Source: Enterobacter cancerogenus (GTDB lineage: Bacteria > Pseudomonadota > Gammaproteobacteria > Enterobacterales > Enterobacteriaceae). From it: a stretch of DNA of 64,000 nt. The notes below the pieces were generated by a model. It was not told the DNA's origin, did not search any database, and saw only the letters and a list, made by a program, of their open reading frames with translations. Of this stretch, positions 36,128 to 45,540 are shown piece by piece. Every line of letters starts with the position of its first letter. Position 1 is the stretch's first letter. The stretch lies in assembly GCA_000773965.1 (NCBI GenBank), contig JRUP01000018.1, positions 372,001-436,000 on the forward strand, read 5' to 3'. The position numbers were made by a program, and so were the translations under genes.

Positions 36128-37363
36128 ATGTTTAAGTCCTATTTTCCGCGGCCAGCGCTGTTTTTCAGCTCGGCCGCGATTTGGAGTTTGATTGCGATTT
36201 TTGCCTGGTTTGGCTTTTTCAATGATTTTCCAGCACGCTGGCCTGCGCTACAGGCCGCAATGCAGCAGCCATTGCCAACCAATGCCAGCCGCTTTATTCA
36301 TGCGAGCCAACTATGGTTTTATGCCTATTACTGGATCGTCGCAGCGATTTTCGCCCTTGCATGGAAGGTGATCGATAACCATCCGTGGCAGCGCTGGTCA
36401 GTGTGGGGGGCAGCATTGATCATCTTTGTCACCTGGTTTGGTGTGCAGGTCGGCGTAGCGGTCAATGCCTGGTATGGTCCATTCTATGACTTGATTCAAA
36501 AAGCCTTAACCAAAGCCGGATCGGTGCAGATTGCTGAATTTTACCAGCAGGTTCTTGCCTTTTTAGGTATCGCATTGATTGCGGTGGTGATTGGCGTGAT
36601 GAACTCATTCTTTATCAGCCACTGGGTGTTCCGCTGGCGCACCGCGATGAACAATTACTACATGCACAACTGGCAGCGCCTGCGCCATGTGGAAGGTGCC
36701 GCTCAGCGTGTGCAGGAAGACACCATGCGATTTGCCAGCACGTTGGAAGATTGGGGCGTGAGTTTTATTCAGGCGATCATGACGCTGGTAGCGTTCCTGC
36801 CGGTGTTGATCACCCTGTCACATCACGTGAAAGATATCCCGCTGTTGGGCAATATCCCGTATGCGTTGGTGATTGCGGCGGTGCTGTGGTCGGTGTTTGG
36901 TACCGGACTGCTGGCAATCGTCGGGATTAAGCTGCCAGGGCTGGAGTTCCGCAATCAACGTGTGGAAGCGGCCTATCGTAAAGAGCTGGTGTATGGCGAA
37001 GACAACGCCGATCGCGCGTCACCGCCGACGGTGAATGAGCTGTTTAGCCGCGTGCGCTTTAACTATTTCCGTCTCTATTTCCACTATCTCTATTTCAACA
37101 TCACCCGCATTCTCTATCTGCAAGTCGATAACGTATTTGGGCTGTTCCTGCTGTTTCCATCGATTGTTGCCGGGACCATCACCCTCGGTTTGCTCAACCA
37201 GATTACTAACGTGTTTGACCAGGTGCGCTCATCGTTCCAGTATCTGATCTCCTCCTGGTCAACACTGGTCGAACTGATGTCGATCTACAAACGTCTGCGC
37301 AGTTTCGAGCAGATTCTGTCGGATATCCCGCATCAAGAGATGATGCGCGAGTCGGCGGAGTAA
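36128..37363 (+). CDS. sbmA: Peptide antibiotic / microcin transporter SbmA
   Basis: This 411-residue inner-membrane protein of the SbmA/BacA family takes up microcins, proline-rich peptides and bleomycin-like compounds. It has about seven hydrophobic segments, [25 protein letters not shown], and the conserved [27 protein letters not shown]. All are close to E. coli SbmA. It lacks the fused ATPase of related ABC exporters, as expected. The ATG at 36128 has CGGAG 5 bases upstream. Confidence 0.95.
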   Translation: MFKSYFPRPALFFSSAAIWSLIAIFAWFGFFNDFPARWPALQAAMQQPLPTNASRFIHASQLWFYAYYWIVAAIFALAWKVIDNHPWQRWSVWGAALIIFVTWFGVQVGVAVNAWYGPFYDLIQKALTKAGSVQIAEFYQQVLAFLGIALIAVVIGVMNSFFISHWVFRWRTAMNNYYMHNWQRLRHVEGAAQRVQEDTMRFASTLEDWGVSFIQAIMTLVAFLPVLITLSHHVKDIPLLGNIPYALVIAAVLWSVFGTGLLAIVGIKLPGLEFRNQRVEAAYRKELVYGEDNADRASPPTVNELFSRVRFNYFRLYFHYLYFNITRILYLQVDNVFGLFLLFPSIVAGTITLGLLNQITNVFDQVRSSFQYLISSWSTLVELMSIYKRLRSFEQILSDIPHQEMMRESAE

Positions 37364-37370
37364 GGTTGTT

Positions 37371-37444
37371 GTAGCGGCGTTATTTATTGCGCATCTGTCA
37401 GCGGTTATATCGCTTCAGGTGCGCGCGATAAATCGCGCCGCTAC
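37371..37444. repeat. GTAGCGGCGC-type palindromic repeat, copy 4
   Basis: The left arm GTAGCGGCGTTATTTATTGC and the right arm, whose complement starts GTAGCGGCGCGATTTATCGC, form a long hairpin between convergent sbmA and the DHA kinase gene. Confidence 0.75.
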
Positions 37445-37466
37445 CCTTCTCATCAATCAACTGCCA

Positions 37467-39107
37467 TCAGTCTGCTAACACCGTAAACACCTTCTCAACC
37501 GCATACGCACCCGGATCTTTCACTCCATCCAGACTTTGTTGGTTCAGGTAAGCCGAACGTCCCGCTTTGGCACTCTGCATTTTTGCTGTGGCATCCGCGC
37601 CTTGCTGAGCGGCTTTCGCCGCAGCGGCCAGCGACTCACCCGCCACTAACGCTTCCAGTGCCGGTTGCAGCGCATCCACTAACGTACGATGCCCCGGCTG
37701 CGCGCCACCGTAATGCTTCATGCGCTCCAGACCATGCATTAAGGCCTGCGGCAGTGCGCTGCCCTCTTCCAGTTTTTGCCCGGCGCTGGTAAACAGAATC
37801 GACATCAGTACGCCGCTTGAACCGCCCATCACCGTCGCCAGTTGCTCACCGATCAGCGCCATTAAGGTCGGCAACTCATCCAGCGGCAACTGCTTGTCAC
37901 GCAGGCCGCGTTGAATCTTCTTCGCGCCTGCCGCAAAGGTTGAGCCGGTATCGCCGTCGCCAACTTTGGCATCCAGCGCGTTGAGTTCGCTTTCCAGATC
38001 GATCAACGTCTGCGTCACGCGGTCGACCCATTCAGCCACTTGAGCATTCTCGGACGGATCGAAATCCAGCACGCTGCCAACTTTTTCGGCGCTCTGCAAA
38101 CTGATCGGTGCGAAGTCATAGACCGGTACCCAGCCCAGCACCTGCACCGGCGCATTGAGTGCCTCAAGGAAGGGTTCCTCCAGCGCCAGCAATGACAGCG
38201 AGAAGCCTTTCATATCTAAAGCGCTGACCAGGGTTGCCGGACCGATAAGGTGGGTAACCCGCGCGGCAAGTGGTGATTGCAACACTTCGCGCGCCAACAC
38301 CGCCAGCTCCAGCTGGGAGAAGCCGCCGAGGTTGTTGATCAACAGCAGCGCCTGTTTGCCGTCTGGCAGCGACTGCGCCAGCTTATCGGTCATAATACTG
38401 CTGATTTTTCGACTGTTTTGGGTATCCAGTGTCACCACGCCCGGTTCGCCGTGGATGCCCATACCCAGCTCGCTGTGGCCCGCTTCGACACGTTCATCAC
38501 GCTTTTCGCCGGGGATATGGCAGGTCGCAAACGCCAGCCCAATTGATGAGGTGGCGTCGATGGCACGCTGCGCCAGCGCTTTGACTTCATCCAGCGATTG
38601 CCCCTGCTCGGCAGCAAAACCGGCGATCTTATGCACCAGCACGGTTCCAGCGATGCCGCGCGGCTGAGGATTTTCGGGCAGCGCAATATCGTCCTGCACC
38701 ATTACCAACTCAACGTTGTAGCCGAGATTTTTCGCTTTCTCCGCCGCCAGCCCGAAGTTCAACCGGTCGCCGGTGTAGTTCTTCACAATCAGCAGGCAGC
38801 CGGCGTCACCGGTGACATTGATGATGGCATTGAGCACCGCATCGACGCTCGGTGAGGCAAAGATATCGCCGCATACCGCCGCCGTGAGCATGCCTTTGCC
38901 GACAAAACCGGCATGCGCCGGTTCATGGCCCGATCCGCCGCCGGAGATCAGCGCCACTTTGCTCTTATCCCAATCTGTGCGCACCACCACGCGGATCTCA
39001 TCACCGAGATCGAGGCGGCTCAGGTTATGCCAGGGCGTGCTCAGCAAAACCCCTTCGATGGCTTCGTTCACCAGATCGTTTTTCTCATGCATAAAAAACT
39101 GGCTCAT
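37467..39107 (-). CDS. ATP-dependent dihydroxyacetone kinase (fused DhaK-DhaL)
   Basis: This 546-residue kinase is of the Citrobacter type, not the E. coli PTS-dependent split form. The N-terminal DhaK domain has SGGGSGHEPAHAGFVGKGM, the substrate-binding region KNYTGDRLNFG and the covalent His in GIHGEPG. The C-terminal DhaL domain has the magnesium-ATP motif DAKVGDGDTGSTFAAG and MGGSSGVLMSILF. It phosphorylates dihydroxyacetone to DHAP. No glycerol dehydrogenase gene is next to it. Confidence 0.93.
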   Translation of the reverse strand: MSQFFMHEKNDLVNEAIEGVLLSTPWHNLSRLDLGDEIRVVVRTDWDKSKVALISGGGSGHEPAHAGFVGKGMLTAAVCGDIFASPSVDAVLNAIINVTGDAGCLLIVKNYTGDRLNFGLAAEKAKNLGYNVELVMVQDDIALPENPQPRGIAGTVLVHKIAGFAAEQGQSLDEVKALAQRAIDATSSIGLAFATCHIPGEKRDERVEAGHSELGMGIHGEPGVVTLDTQNSRKISSIMTDKLAQSLPDGKQALLLINNLGGFSQLELAVLAREVLQSPLAARVTHLIGPATLVSALDMKGFSLSLLALEEPFLEALNAPVQVLGWVPVYDFAPISLQSAEKVGSVLDFDPSENAQVAEWVDRVTQTLIDLESELNALDAKVGDGDTGSTFAAGAKKIQRGLRDKQLPLDELPTLMALIGEQLATVMGGSSGVLMSILFTSAGQKLEEGSALPQALMHGLERMKHYGGAQPGHRTLVDALQPALEALVAGESLAAAAKAAQQGADATAKMQSAKAGRSAYLNQQSLDGVKDPGAYAVEKVFTVLAD

Positions 39108-39188
39108 TGCTTCCTCTCCATTGGTGTTGTCGAGGTAAAAGGTAGCGTATATCGCGGGGCGAGCGGGGAAGGAAAGTGCGGAAATGCA

Positions 39189-39210
39189 AAGGGCGGCACA
39201 CGCCGCCCTT
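39189..39210 (-). terminator. Hairpin after the yncE gene
   Basis: AAGGGCGGC pairs with GCCGCCCTT around a 4-base loop just past the yncE stop. Only a weak T-rich tail follows on the minus strand. Confidence 0.55.
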
Positions 39211-39230
39211 GAGTTTCAGATAACTGCCGC

Positions 39231-40280
39231 TTACAGCACGATGCGCAGGACGCTATCCGGGTTTTTTGGTGGCTCTTTACGGGTGCCTGGCTGCTTGATG
39301 CTAACAAACAGCGCTTTACCGTCTGCTGACAGCGCCAGGCTGTTTGGCAGGCCCGGTGCTTTCACCGTGCGCTTCACTTTATAAGAGCTGGCGTCGATGA
39401 TGCTGATCTCGCCGGCTTTACGGTGCGTCACATACAGCTCGTTGCGGTCGGCATTGAACAGCACCGCCAGCGATTCTGGCACATCAATCTTATGAATCAC
39501 CTGCTGAGTGCGGGAATCCAGCACCAGCACCTGAGGCTGTTTAGAGTCGCTCAGGAAGATGCGATGGCCCTGGGTATCCAGCGCGATATTCAGGAAGAAG
39601 TGATCTTTGTCGCCATCAATTTTCTGACGTTTTTCAATCGCGTTCAGGCGCGTATTGATGGTCACCAGTTCACCGTCGGCGTTGGTCACGTAGAGTTTCT
39701 GTGCCGCAGAATCGATGGCCAGGCCGGTGCCCATTTTACCGGTATTCGGTACGGTGCTGACCAGCTTCAGGGTTTTGCCATCCACAACCCACACCACGCT
39801 CTGCTCACCGAGGCCGGTGACATACACGCGGTCAGTAGCCGCATCGGCGACCACTTCACGCGGCTGCAGTGGACGGACGGTTTCGCTGCGCTGACGTGCA
39901 TCCAGCACCAGCGAGTTCAGCACTTTACCGCTGCTGGCATCGACCGAGGTCAGCGCCGCATCACGGGTATTGCCGAAGAACAGCGTGTTGGTTTTCTGGT
40001 TGATGGCGGCGCCAAAGGTCGGCAGATCGGTGTTGATGGTCTGCTTCACCGACAGGTCCTGCGGATCGAGACGATAAACGGTGCCGCCTTTGGTGCTGGC
40101 GTTTTGCGCCGTGGCGAGGAACAGCGCGTTATCGCTGTTGCTGAACGCCAGTTCGTAAGCCCCTTTGGAAATTACCTGGTTCAGCGGTTGAGACTCCGCT
40201 GCCAGTACCGCAGAGGAAGATAACAGCGCCGTTGCCAGCAGCAATGGACGCAACGCCCATGTTGTTTTAATCGCTTTCAT
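39231..40280 (-). CDS. yncE: YncE-like periplasmic beta-propeller protein
   Basis: This 349-residue seven-bladed propeller protein has a Sec signal ending SSSAVLAAE. Blade motifs such as LVLDARQRSETVRPLQPREVV and NADGELVTINTRLNAIEK closely match E. coli YncE. The protein's role is unclear; the E. coli gene is iron/Fur-responsive. A Fur-like sequence lies about 115 bases upstream here. The ATG at 40280 begins a normal signal peptide, whereas the longer reading does not. Confidence 0.9.
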   Translation of the reverse strand: MKAIKTTWALRPLLLATALLSSSAVLAAESQPLNQVISKGAYELAFSNSDNALFLATAQNASTKGGTVYRLDPQDLSVKQTINTDLPTFGAAINQKTNTLFFGNTRDAALTSVDASSGKVLNSLVLDARQRSETVRPLQPREVVADAATDRVYVTGLGEQSVVWVVDGKTLKLVSTVPNTGKMGTGLAIDSAAQKLYVTNADGELVTINTRLNAIEKRQKIDGDKDHFFLNIALDTQGHRIFLSDSKQPQVLVLDSRTQQVIHKIDVPESLAVLFNADRNELYVTHRKAGEISIIDASSYKVKRTVKAPGLPNSLALSADGKALFVSIKQPGTRKEPPKNPDSVLRIVL

Positions 40281-40390
40281 AACTTCTCCATAGCAAATCC
40301 ACCGCCTCATGGCAGTGAAGTGAAAGCCCGACAATGCAACCAATTTCAGAATGACAGCCCGAGGCGAGCCGACGAAGGATGTTAGTTTTT

Positions 40391-40409
40391 GAGAATAGTA
40401 ATCATTTAG
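40391..40409. promoter_or_regulatory. Candidate Fur box upstream of yncE
   Basis: GAGAATAGTAATCATTTAG matches the 19-bp Fur consensus at 13 positions by my count, including TAATCATT. It lies on the promoter side of yncE. Confidence 0.45.
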
Positions 40410-40495
40410 GTAGGAAAGTAACAGAATTTTATGCAGTTACCAACGCCGCTAGGGCGCCCTAAGGCACCCTGTCAGCACAGATCGTTAACGCAGAC

Positions 40496-40705
40496 TTATT
40501 TGATCAACTCGGCAGTCATGTGCACGCCGTTGTTGAAATTGGCTTCAGTCACTTTATAGGAAGCACCAGCTTTGTGCGCCTGAGCAGCGATTTGCGCTTC
40601 TGCACCATCCAGCGTTGAAGCACATGCGGTGACGCTTTGCGCAAAGCTAGCGAATGGCAGAGCAGAGAGAGCGATAACAGCAGCAAAAGTTTTGATAGAT
40701 TTCAT
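40496..40705 (-). CDS. Small periplasmic YdgH/BhsA/McbA-like (DUF1471) protein
   Basis: This 69-residue secreted protein has a signal peptide ending PFASFAQS. The remainder, ASTLDGAEAQIAAQAHKAGA and YKVTEANFNNGVHMTAEL, has the pattern of the DUF1471 stress-response family (BhsA, McbA, YhcN). The GAGGA site 7 bases before the ATG at 40705 supports the start. These small proteins respond to stress, biofilm growth or acid; the exact role here is unknown. Confidence 0.8.
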   Translation of the reverse strand: MKSIKTFAAVIALSALPFASFAQSVTACASTLDGAEAQIAAQAHKAGASYKVTEANFNNGVHMTAELIK

Positions 40706-41230
40706 GGTCAATTCCTCAATGATTTTTTATCGGATAAGGCGTCATCGCCTTGTTGAGATAAATAATAGGCGTGAAATCGATCACAAAAAAGCAGAGAGAT
40801 TTGCCGTAGTTGTTCGATTAATTTGAATATAAAAAGCACATTTGGATTAACCTGTGTGCAAAGGGTTAAAAAACTGGGTTTTTAGATTGGTGCAGGATTT
40901 ATGTCTGAAACAGCTGTTTTTCAATCTGTCACCGTTCATGGCTTGAGGCAGGCATTTCAAAGAGATTGCTAACAATACGCACAAGTGTTCAGAAGCAGGC
41001 TGGGGCCGCTTTGGGACGGGCAATCCGCAGCGCCGAACAGAATGAGTCTGCCAGGATAGCCCGCAGGACGCGGGCGAAAGGCGGGGCGGCACAGGGATGT
41101 GCCATCCCCCGCCGTTCCGTCAGGCAGACGAATGACGTGAGGGCACCGCGTAGCGGCGAGAGGACGCCAGTCCCAAAGCGGCCCCAGCCTGCGTGATCAC
41201 GCGTGACTAAACACCAGTGCCGCAGGTAAA
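40706..41230. other. 525-bp intergenic region with a 198-bp structured repeat
   Basis: After the promoter side of the small DUF1471 gene, the region contains the element at 40995-41192 and nothing else recognisable. The minus-strand frame at 40847-41092 is made mostly of the repeat and is not counted as a gene. Confidence 0.6.
40995..41192 (+). repeat. About 200-bp structured repeat element, copy A
   Basis: The element is bounded by a perfect 23-bp inverted repeat (40995-41017 with 41170-41192). Inside are a second stem (GTCTGCC with GGCAGAC) and hairpins GCCCGC-AGGAC-GCGGGC and GGCACA-GGGA-TGTGCC. Copy B at 55233-55431 is nearly identical in inverse orientation, and copy C at 55476-55680 is a diverged relative. 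It is either a mobile palindromic element or a structured RNA gene. Confidence 0.8.
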
Positions 41231-42418
41231 TTAACCGTGATGACGAACGCGGGTGAAAATAGTGATGGCCGCCAGTAGCATCAGCACGCCGCTGGCGAGG
41301 AACACACCGCCCGCGCCGTTGAGATCAAACATCCAGCCACCGGCCGCAGCACCTGCGGTGATCGCCAACTGAATGGTCGCCACCAGCAAACCGCCGCCGG
41401 ATTCCGCATCATCCGGCACCGCACGGGAGATCCACGTTGACCAGCCGGTTGGCATCGAACCAAACGCCAGGCCCCACATCGCCACGCCGGCACCGACCAG
41501 CCACGGCAGATTGCCAAAACTCACCAGCACCACCGCCGTCACACTCATTACCAGCGCCATGCCGGTCAGCGTCAGTGACACGCTGCGCGTCACCAGGTAA
41601 CCCGCGAGTGAGGTGCCAAAGAAGTTCGCCACGCCAAACGCCAGCAGCACCAGCGACAGCTGATTGATATTGAGCTGCGCGCTGCTTTCCAGGAACGGAC
41701 GCAGATAAGTAAAGAAGGCAAAGTGTCCGGTGAACATCATGATCACCGCCAGCATGCCCCAGCGCATCAGGCCGTTACGCAGCAGATCCAGCACGCCGCC
41801 GCTGCGCGCTTTATTCTCTGGCGGCATGGCAGGCAGTGTGAAGAACTGCCAGAACAGCGCCAGCACGCCCAATGCACCGGTCAGCAGGAAGATATTACGC
41901 CAGCCAATAATGCCGCCGAGATAACTGCCCAACGGTGCGGCAATGATGGTCGCCAGCGAAATGCCGCTAAACACTATCGACAGCGCCTTCGGCACCTGAT
42001 CGCTGGGCACCAGTCGCATAGTGATGGCAGTGGAAAGCGTCCAGAAGCCGCCAATCGCCATGCCGAGCAGCACACGCGCCAGCAGGATCATTGGCAGATT
42101 TTCTGCAAAGGCCACCAACAGCGCCGAGGCAATCAGCAGCAGCGTAAAGGCCAGCATCACGACGCGACGATCGAGACGACGCGTGAGGTTGCCGACCACC
42201 AGACTGGTGAGCAATGCCACCAGGGCAGTGACGGTCACCGTTTGGCCCGCTTGCCCTTCGCTCACCTGCAGCGAGTCGGCAATCGGTGTCAGCAAGCTCA
42301 CCGGCAGAAATTCGGCAGTAATCAGGCCGAACACGCCAAACGCCATGGCAAATACCGCGCCCCATGCGGGTTTATCCACCGCTATACTTGTTTCGACTAC
42401 TTCAGTATCCAGACTCAT
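41231..42418 (-). CDS. MFS exporter of the NepI/SotB type
   Basis: This 395-residue DHA1-group exporter is similar to the purine-ribonucleoside efflux pump NepI in AEFLPVSLLTPIADSLQVSEG, in GGFWTLSTAITMRLVP, and in PTGWSTWISRAVPDDAESGGGL. Sugar exporters such as SotB share the same architecture. It is divergent from an AraC-family regulator with 103 bases between starts and is probably controlled by it. The exported compound is unknown. Confidence 0.82.
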   Translation of the reverse strand: MSLDTEVVETSIAVDKPAWGAVFAMAFGVFGLITAEFLPVSLLTPIADSLQVSEGQAGQTVTVTALVALLTSLVVGNLTRRLDRRVVMLAFTLLLIASALLVAFAENLPMILLARVLLGMAIGGFWTLSTAITMRLVPSDQVPKALSIVFSGISLATIIAAPLGSYLGGIIGWRNIFLLTGALGVLALFWQFFTLPAMPPENKARSGGVLDLLRNGLMRWGMLAVIMMFTGHFAFFTYLRPFLESSAQLNINQLSLVLLAFGVANFFGTSLAGYLVTRSVSLTLTGMALVMSVTAVVLVSFGNLPWLVGAGVAMWGLAFGSMPTGWSTWISRAVPDDAESGGGLLVATIQLAITAGAAAGGWMFDLNGAGGVFLASGVLMLLAAITIFTRVRHHG

Positions 42419-42521
42419 TTGCGATCCCCATCACAAAAATTCAGGTTGTAAGCATAGTGAGATGACGCAAGACGATCTATGATACAAAAACTTTGTTTTT
42501 TGATAATTCGTCTGGATTCGT

Positions 42522-43472
42522 ATGAGCCGCTATGAAGATCTGACCAGTGAACTGCTCATGGGCATGCGCCTGTACGGCGTGAAATATCAGCGTATCGCCT
42601 TACATAACCCTTTTGGTTTGCAATACGATGACGCGCCGGGCAAGGCACAACTGCACTTTGTTGGCCGTGGATCGTTAATGATCCGCTCAGCGTCTGGCGT
42701 GATCTATCCGTTGCAGGCGGGCGATGCGATGCTGATCCCGCACGGTAAAGCGCACGCGTTGATCTCCAGCGAAGACGCCATTTGTGAACCGATTGGCACC
42801 TTCAACAGCAAACCGATCTGTGGCAGCGTCTGTGACATCGCTGACAGCAGCGAAGGTTGCCCGGACGACAGCGATGTCATTTTGTTTAGCGCCTGTATGG
42901 CGTTTGAACTCGGCGGCATGCAGCCGCTGGTGCACACCATGCCGGACGTCATGCTGGTGAGTACCTTGCTGGCGCAGTATCCGGAAATCCAGCCGATTCT
43001 CGATGCGATGGAGCGCGAAACCCGTGAGCGCAAAGCCGGTTTCGCCGGGATTCTATCCCGCCTGGCGGATGTGGTGGCAGCGCAGATTGTGCGCGGCTGG
43101 GTGGAAAACGGCTGCGGCAAAGGCAGTGGATTGGTGCAGGCGCTGCGCGATCCGCGTCTTAGCCTGGCGATGGCAGCCATGCATCGTGAGCCAGGCGAAA
43201 ACTGGACGGTGGAGCGGCTGGCACGCGAATCGGGCAGTTCACGCTCAGTGTTTGCCGCCCGTTTTCAAACGGCTACCGGCATGACGCCGCTGCGCTACCT
43301 CACTGAACTGCGCATGCGGCTGGCGGTGGAACGTATCGTCAATGAGGGCGAAGCGGTGGAAAGCGTCGCCTTCCACCTCGGATACGGCTCGCTGGCGGCG
43401 TTTAGCCGGGCGTTTAAACGGATCGTCGGTACGCCACCCGGCGCGTTGCGTGCGGCACGTGAGACTCTTTAA
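42522..43472 (+). CDS. AraC-family regulator with N-terminal cupin domain
   Basis: This 316-residue regulator has an N-terminal cupin-6 type effector domain (QLHFVGRGSLMIRS, PLQAGDAMLIPHGKAHAL). The C-terminal AraC DNA-binding domain contains WTVERLARESGSSRSVFAARF and ESVAFHLGYGSLAAFSRAFKR. It is divergent from the NepI-like exporter. Its 3' end belongs to a 77-78-bp tandem repeat shared with the convergent chemoreceptor gene end. Confidence 0.9.
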   Translation: MSRYEDLTSELLMGMRLYGVKYQRIALHNPFGLQYDDAPGKAQLHFVGRGSLMIRSASGVIYPLQAGDAMLIPHGKAHALISSEDAICEPIGTFNSKPICGSVCDIADSSEGCPDDSDVILFSACMAFELGGMQPLVHTMPDVMLVSTLLAQYPEIQPILDAMERETRERKAGFAGILSRLADVVAAQIVRGWVENGCGKGSGLVQALRDPRLSLAMAAMHREPGENWTVERLARESGSSRSVFAARFQTATGMTPLRYLTELRMRLAVERIVNEGEAVESVAFHLGYGSLAAFSRAFKRIVGTPPGALRAARETL

Positions 43473-43668
43473 CGGAATACGCTGAACGCTTCCTCCAGGC
43501 GATTCGTCTGATGCTTCGGCGCATTTGAGCAGCGTGCGAGACCCTTTAACGGAATACGCTGATCGCTTCCACCAGACGATTCGTCTGATGCTTCGGCGCA
43601 TTTCGAGCAGCGCGCGAGACCCTTTAGCGGAATACGCTGATCGCTTCCACCAGGCGATTGGCCTGATG
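43461..43668. repeat. Tandem repeat of 77-78 bp between convergent gene ends
   Basis: Units begin at 43461, 43538 and 43616, each with GAGAC-C/T-CTTTA. They continue through the sequence that encodes the last residues of the chemoreceptor (EAISVFR-stop) on the minus strand. The first two units are outside the gene and the third is its true 3' end up to about 43668. Confidence 0.85.
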
Positions 43669-45168
43669 AGTCATACGGCCTGAGGCTTCGGCGCTTTCCG
43701 CCACGCGCGCAGCGTTTTGATGGGTAATATCGTCAAGATCTTCCACTGCCGTGCTCACCTCGCTCAACGCGATAGATTGTTCCGCCGTGGCAGAACTGAT
43801 CTGGGCAATCAGCGCCGTGACGTTTTGCACCTGGTCGACAATCTCCTGCATGGTGCGCCCAGCGGCATCGGCGTGATTGCTGCCCGACTGCACGCGGCCC
43901 GCGCTGGTCTCCACCAGTGTTTTGATTTCACTGGCCGCTTTGGCACTGCGCTGCGCCAGGCTGCGCACCTCACCAGCCACAACTGCAAATCCTTTACCCT
44001 GTTCACCGGCGCGCGCCGCTTCCACCGCCGCGTTCAGTGCCAGAATATTGGTCTGGAAAGCGATGCCGTCAATCACGCTGGTGATATTGGCGATGCGCTT
44101 CGAACTGTCGGCGATCTCCGCCATCATGCCCACCATCTCCTGCATCACTTCACCGCCTTTCAGCGCCGCATGACTGGTGTTCTCCGACAGCTTGTTCACT
44201 TCATGGGCGGTATCAGTATTGCTTTTCACCGTGGCGGTCATTTCATTCATGGTGGCGGCGGTCTGCTGCACATTGGCCGCCGCCTGCTCAGTGCGACGGC
44301 TCAATTCGTCGTTGCTGCGCGCGATTGCACCGCTGGCACTGAGTACATTGATCGCCTGTCCGCTGACATCATCCACCAGCCAGCGGAACATCAGGCCGAG
44401 CTGTCCGATGGCGCGCAGCGTGATGCCGATTTCATCCACGCGATCTAACTGATCCACCTTATGACTGGCGCCAGTGGCGACGCTCAATGCCTGGCGGCAG
44501 ATACGCTCCATTGGACGGGAAATCTGCTGCTCCAGCCATAGGCTCGCCAGCAGCAATAAACCTGCCATGCCTGCGGCAAAGCCGCCCAGCGCCATCGGTG
44601 CCACCCCCAGCAGCCAGACGCCGATAACAGACAGCGGCAGTACGGCCAGCAAAGTAGAGCGAATGCGCCAGCGCAGCGGCAGGGTTTTCAGCAGTGAGCC
44701 GAGACGACGCCAGCCGGTGCCGACCAGCAGCCCTTTATGGAAACGACGGCCTTTAGCACGCCCTTCACGGAAATCACGGTACAGTGCTTCTGTCTGGCGG
44801 ACCTCTTCGGTGGAAGGTTTGGTGCGTACCGACATGTAACCTTGCACCTTACCTTCACGCACCACCGGAATCGCATTGGCTCGCACCCAATAGTGATCAC
44901 CGTTCTTACGACGATTTTTCACCAGCGCGGTCCAGGGTTCGCCCTGTTTTAGGGTGGCCCACATGTCGGCAAACGCTTCCGGCGGCATATCCGGGTGACG
45001 CACCATGTTATGCGGTTGCCCATTGACCTCCTCCGGCTCGAAACCGCTAACCTCAATAAAGGCGTCGTTGGCATAGGTTATGTGGCTGCTGAGATCGGTG
45101 GTCGACATCAGCGTGGCGTCATCATCAAAGATAAATTCACGCTGAGTGATAGGCTGGTTGTTCCGCAT
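43624..45168 (-). CDS. Aer-like methyl-accepting chemotaxis protein with PAS domain
   Basis: This 514-residue receptor has an N-terminal PAS domain ([52 protein letters not shown]). A membrane hairpin at about residues 165-205 follows, with no periplasmic domain. Next come a HAMP-like region and the MCP signalling tip [20 protein letters not shown]. This layout is that of the redox/energy sensor Aer. There is no C-terminal CheR-binding pentapeptide. The ATG at 45168 has AGGA 8 bases upstream. A FliA-type promoter lies about 60 bases before it. Confidence 0.92.
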   Translation of the reverse strand: MRNNQPITQREFIFDDDATLMSTTDLSSHITYANDAFIEVSGFEPEEVNGQPHNMVRHPDMPPEAFADMWATLKQGEPWTALVKNRRKNGDHYWVRANAIPVVREGKVQGYMSVRTKPSTEEVRQTEALYRDFREGRAKGRRFHKGLLVGTGWRRLGSLLKTLPLRWRIRSTLLAVLPLSVIGVWLLGVAPMALGGFAAGMAGLLLLASLWLEQQISRPMERICRQALSVATGASHKVDQLDRVDEIGITLRAIGQLGLMFRWLVDDVSGQAINVLSASGAIARSNDELSRRTEQAAANVQQTAATMNEMTATVKSNTDTAHEVNKLSENTSHAALKGGEVMQEMVGMMAEIADSSKRIANITSVIDGIAFQTNILALNAAVEAARAGEQGKGFAVVAGEVRSLAQRSAKAASEIKTLVETSAGRVQSGSNHADAAGRTMQEIVDQVQNVTALIAQISSATAEQSIALSEVSTAVEDLDDITHQNAARVAESAEASGRMTHQANRLVEAISVFR

Positions 45169-45225
45169 GTGTGTTGTCCTTGCAAAATGCAGGCTAAAGG
45201 AAAAAATCAATTACACTTTTTTACC

Positions 45226-45253
45226 TTTTCGGCAGCGCAGGGAGCGGTCTTTA
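45226..45253 (-). promoter_or_regulatory. Candidate FliA (sigma-28) promoter of the chemoreceptor gene
   Basis: On the minus strand TAAAGACC is followed after 12 bases by GCCGAAAA, close to the flagellar consensus TAAAGTTT-N11-GCCGATAA. The predicted start is about 50 bases before the ATG. Confidence 0.5.
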
Positions 45254-45387
45254 GCGATGAGAATTAATTTTTATCCTGAATTAAAGCCACAGTGAACAAT
45301 ATCCCTGTTTTTTGTAGCAGAAATTGATCGATAAAATTTTATTTAGAGTATATGAAATCAAGGTTTTGCCGAGGCGCAAGATGAGAA

Positions 45388-45409
45388 AGGTGCACAGCAA
45401 TGTGCACCT
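45388..45409 (-). terminator. Hairpin downstream of the autotransporter gene
   Basis: AGGTGCAC and GTGCACCT form an 8-bp stem with a 6-base loop, followed on the minus strand by TTCTCATCTT. It lies about 130 bases past the stop codon. Confidence 0.4.
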
Positions 45410-45540
45410 GAGCCCATCCCGCAATTAATGGCGATCAGGCCGATTACCGTATCCGTTTAATAACGCCATATAACGCGACTTGTCCAAATATCGCAGTCCT
45501 TTGACGACGACATTTAAGGCAACGCTTGAAATGTCCTCAT

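Larger units (their letters stand above)
45169..45540. other. 372-bp intergenic region between chemoreceptor and autotransporter genes
   Basis: It contains a possible FliA promoter for the chemoreceptor (45226-45253) and a hairpin (45388-45409) that may end the autotransporter transcript. No gene was recognised in the rest. Confidence 0.55.

Noticed and set aside
40431..40475. GGGCGCCC palindrome near 40450 as a terminator
   Set aside because: No T-run, and the position does not fit a transcript end of yncE or the DUF1471 gene.
40847..41092. Minus-strand frame with PASCGLSWQT and PKRPQPA segments
   Set aside because: It lies almost wholly in structured repeat copy A, and the same peptide appears in repeat copy B. 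It reflects the repeat, not a gene.
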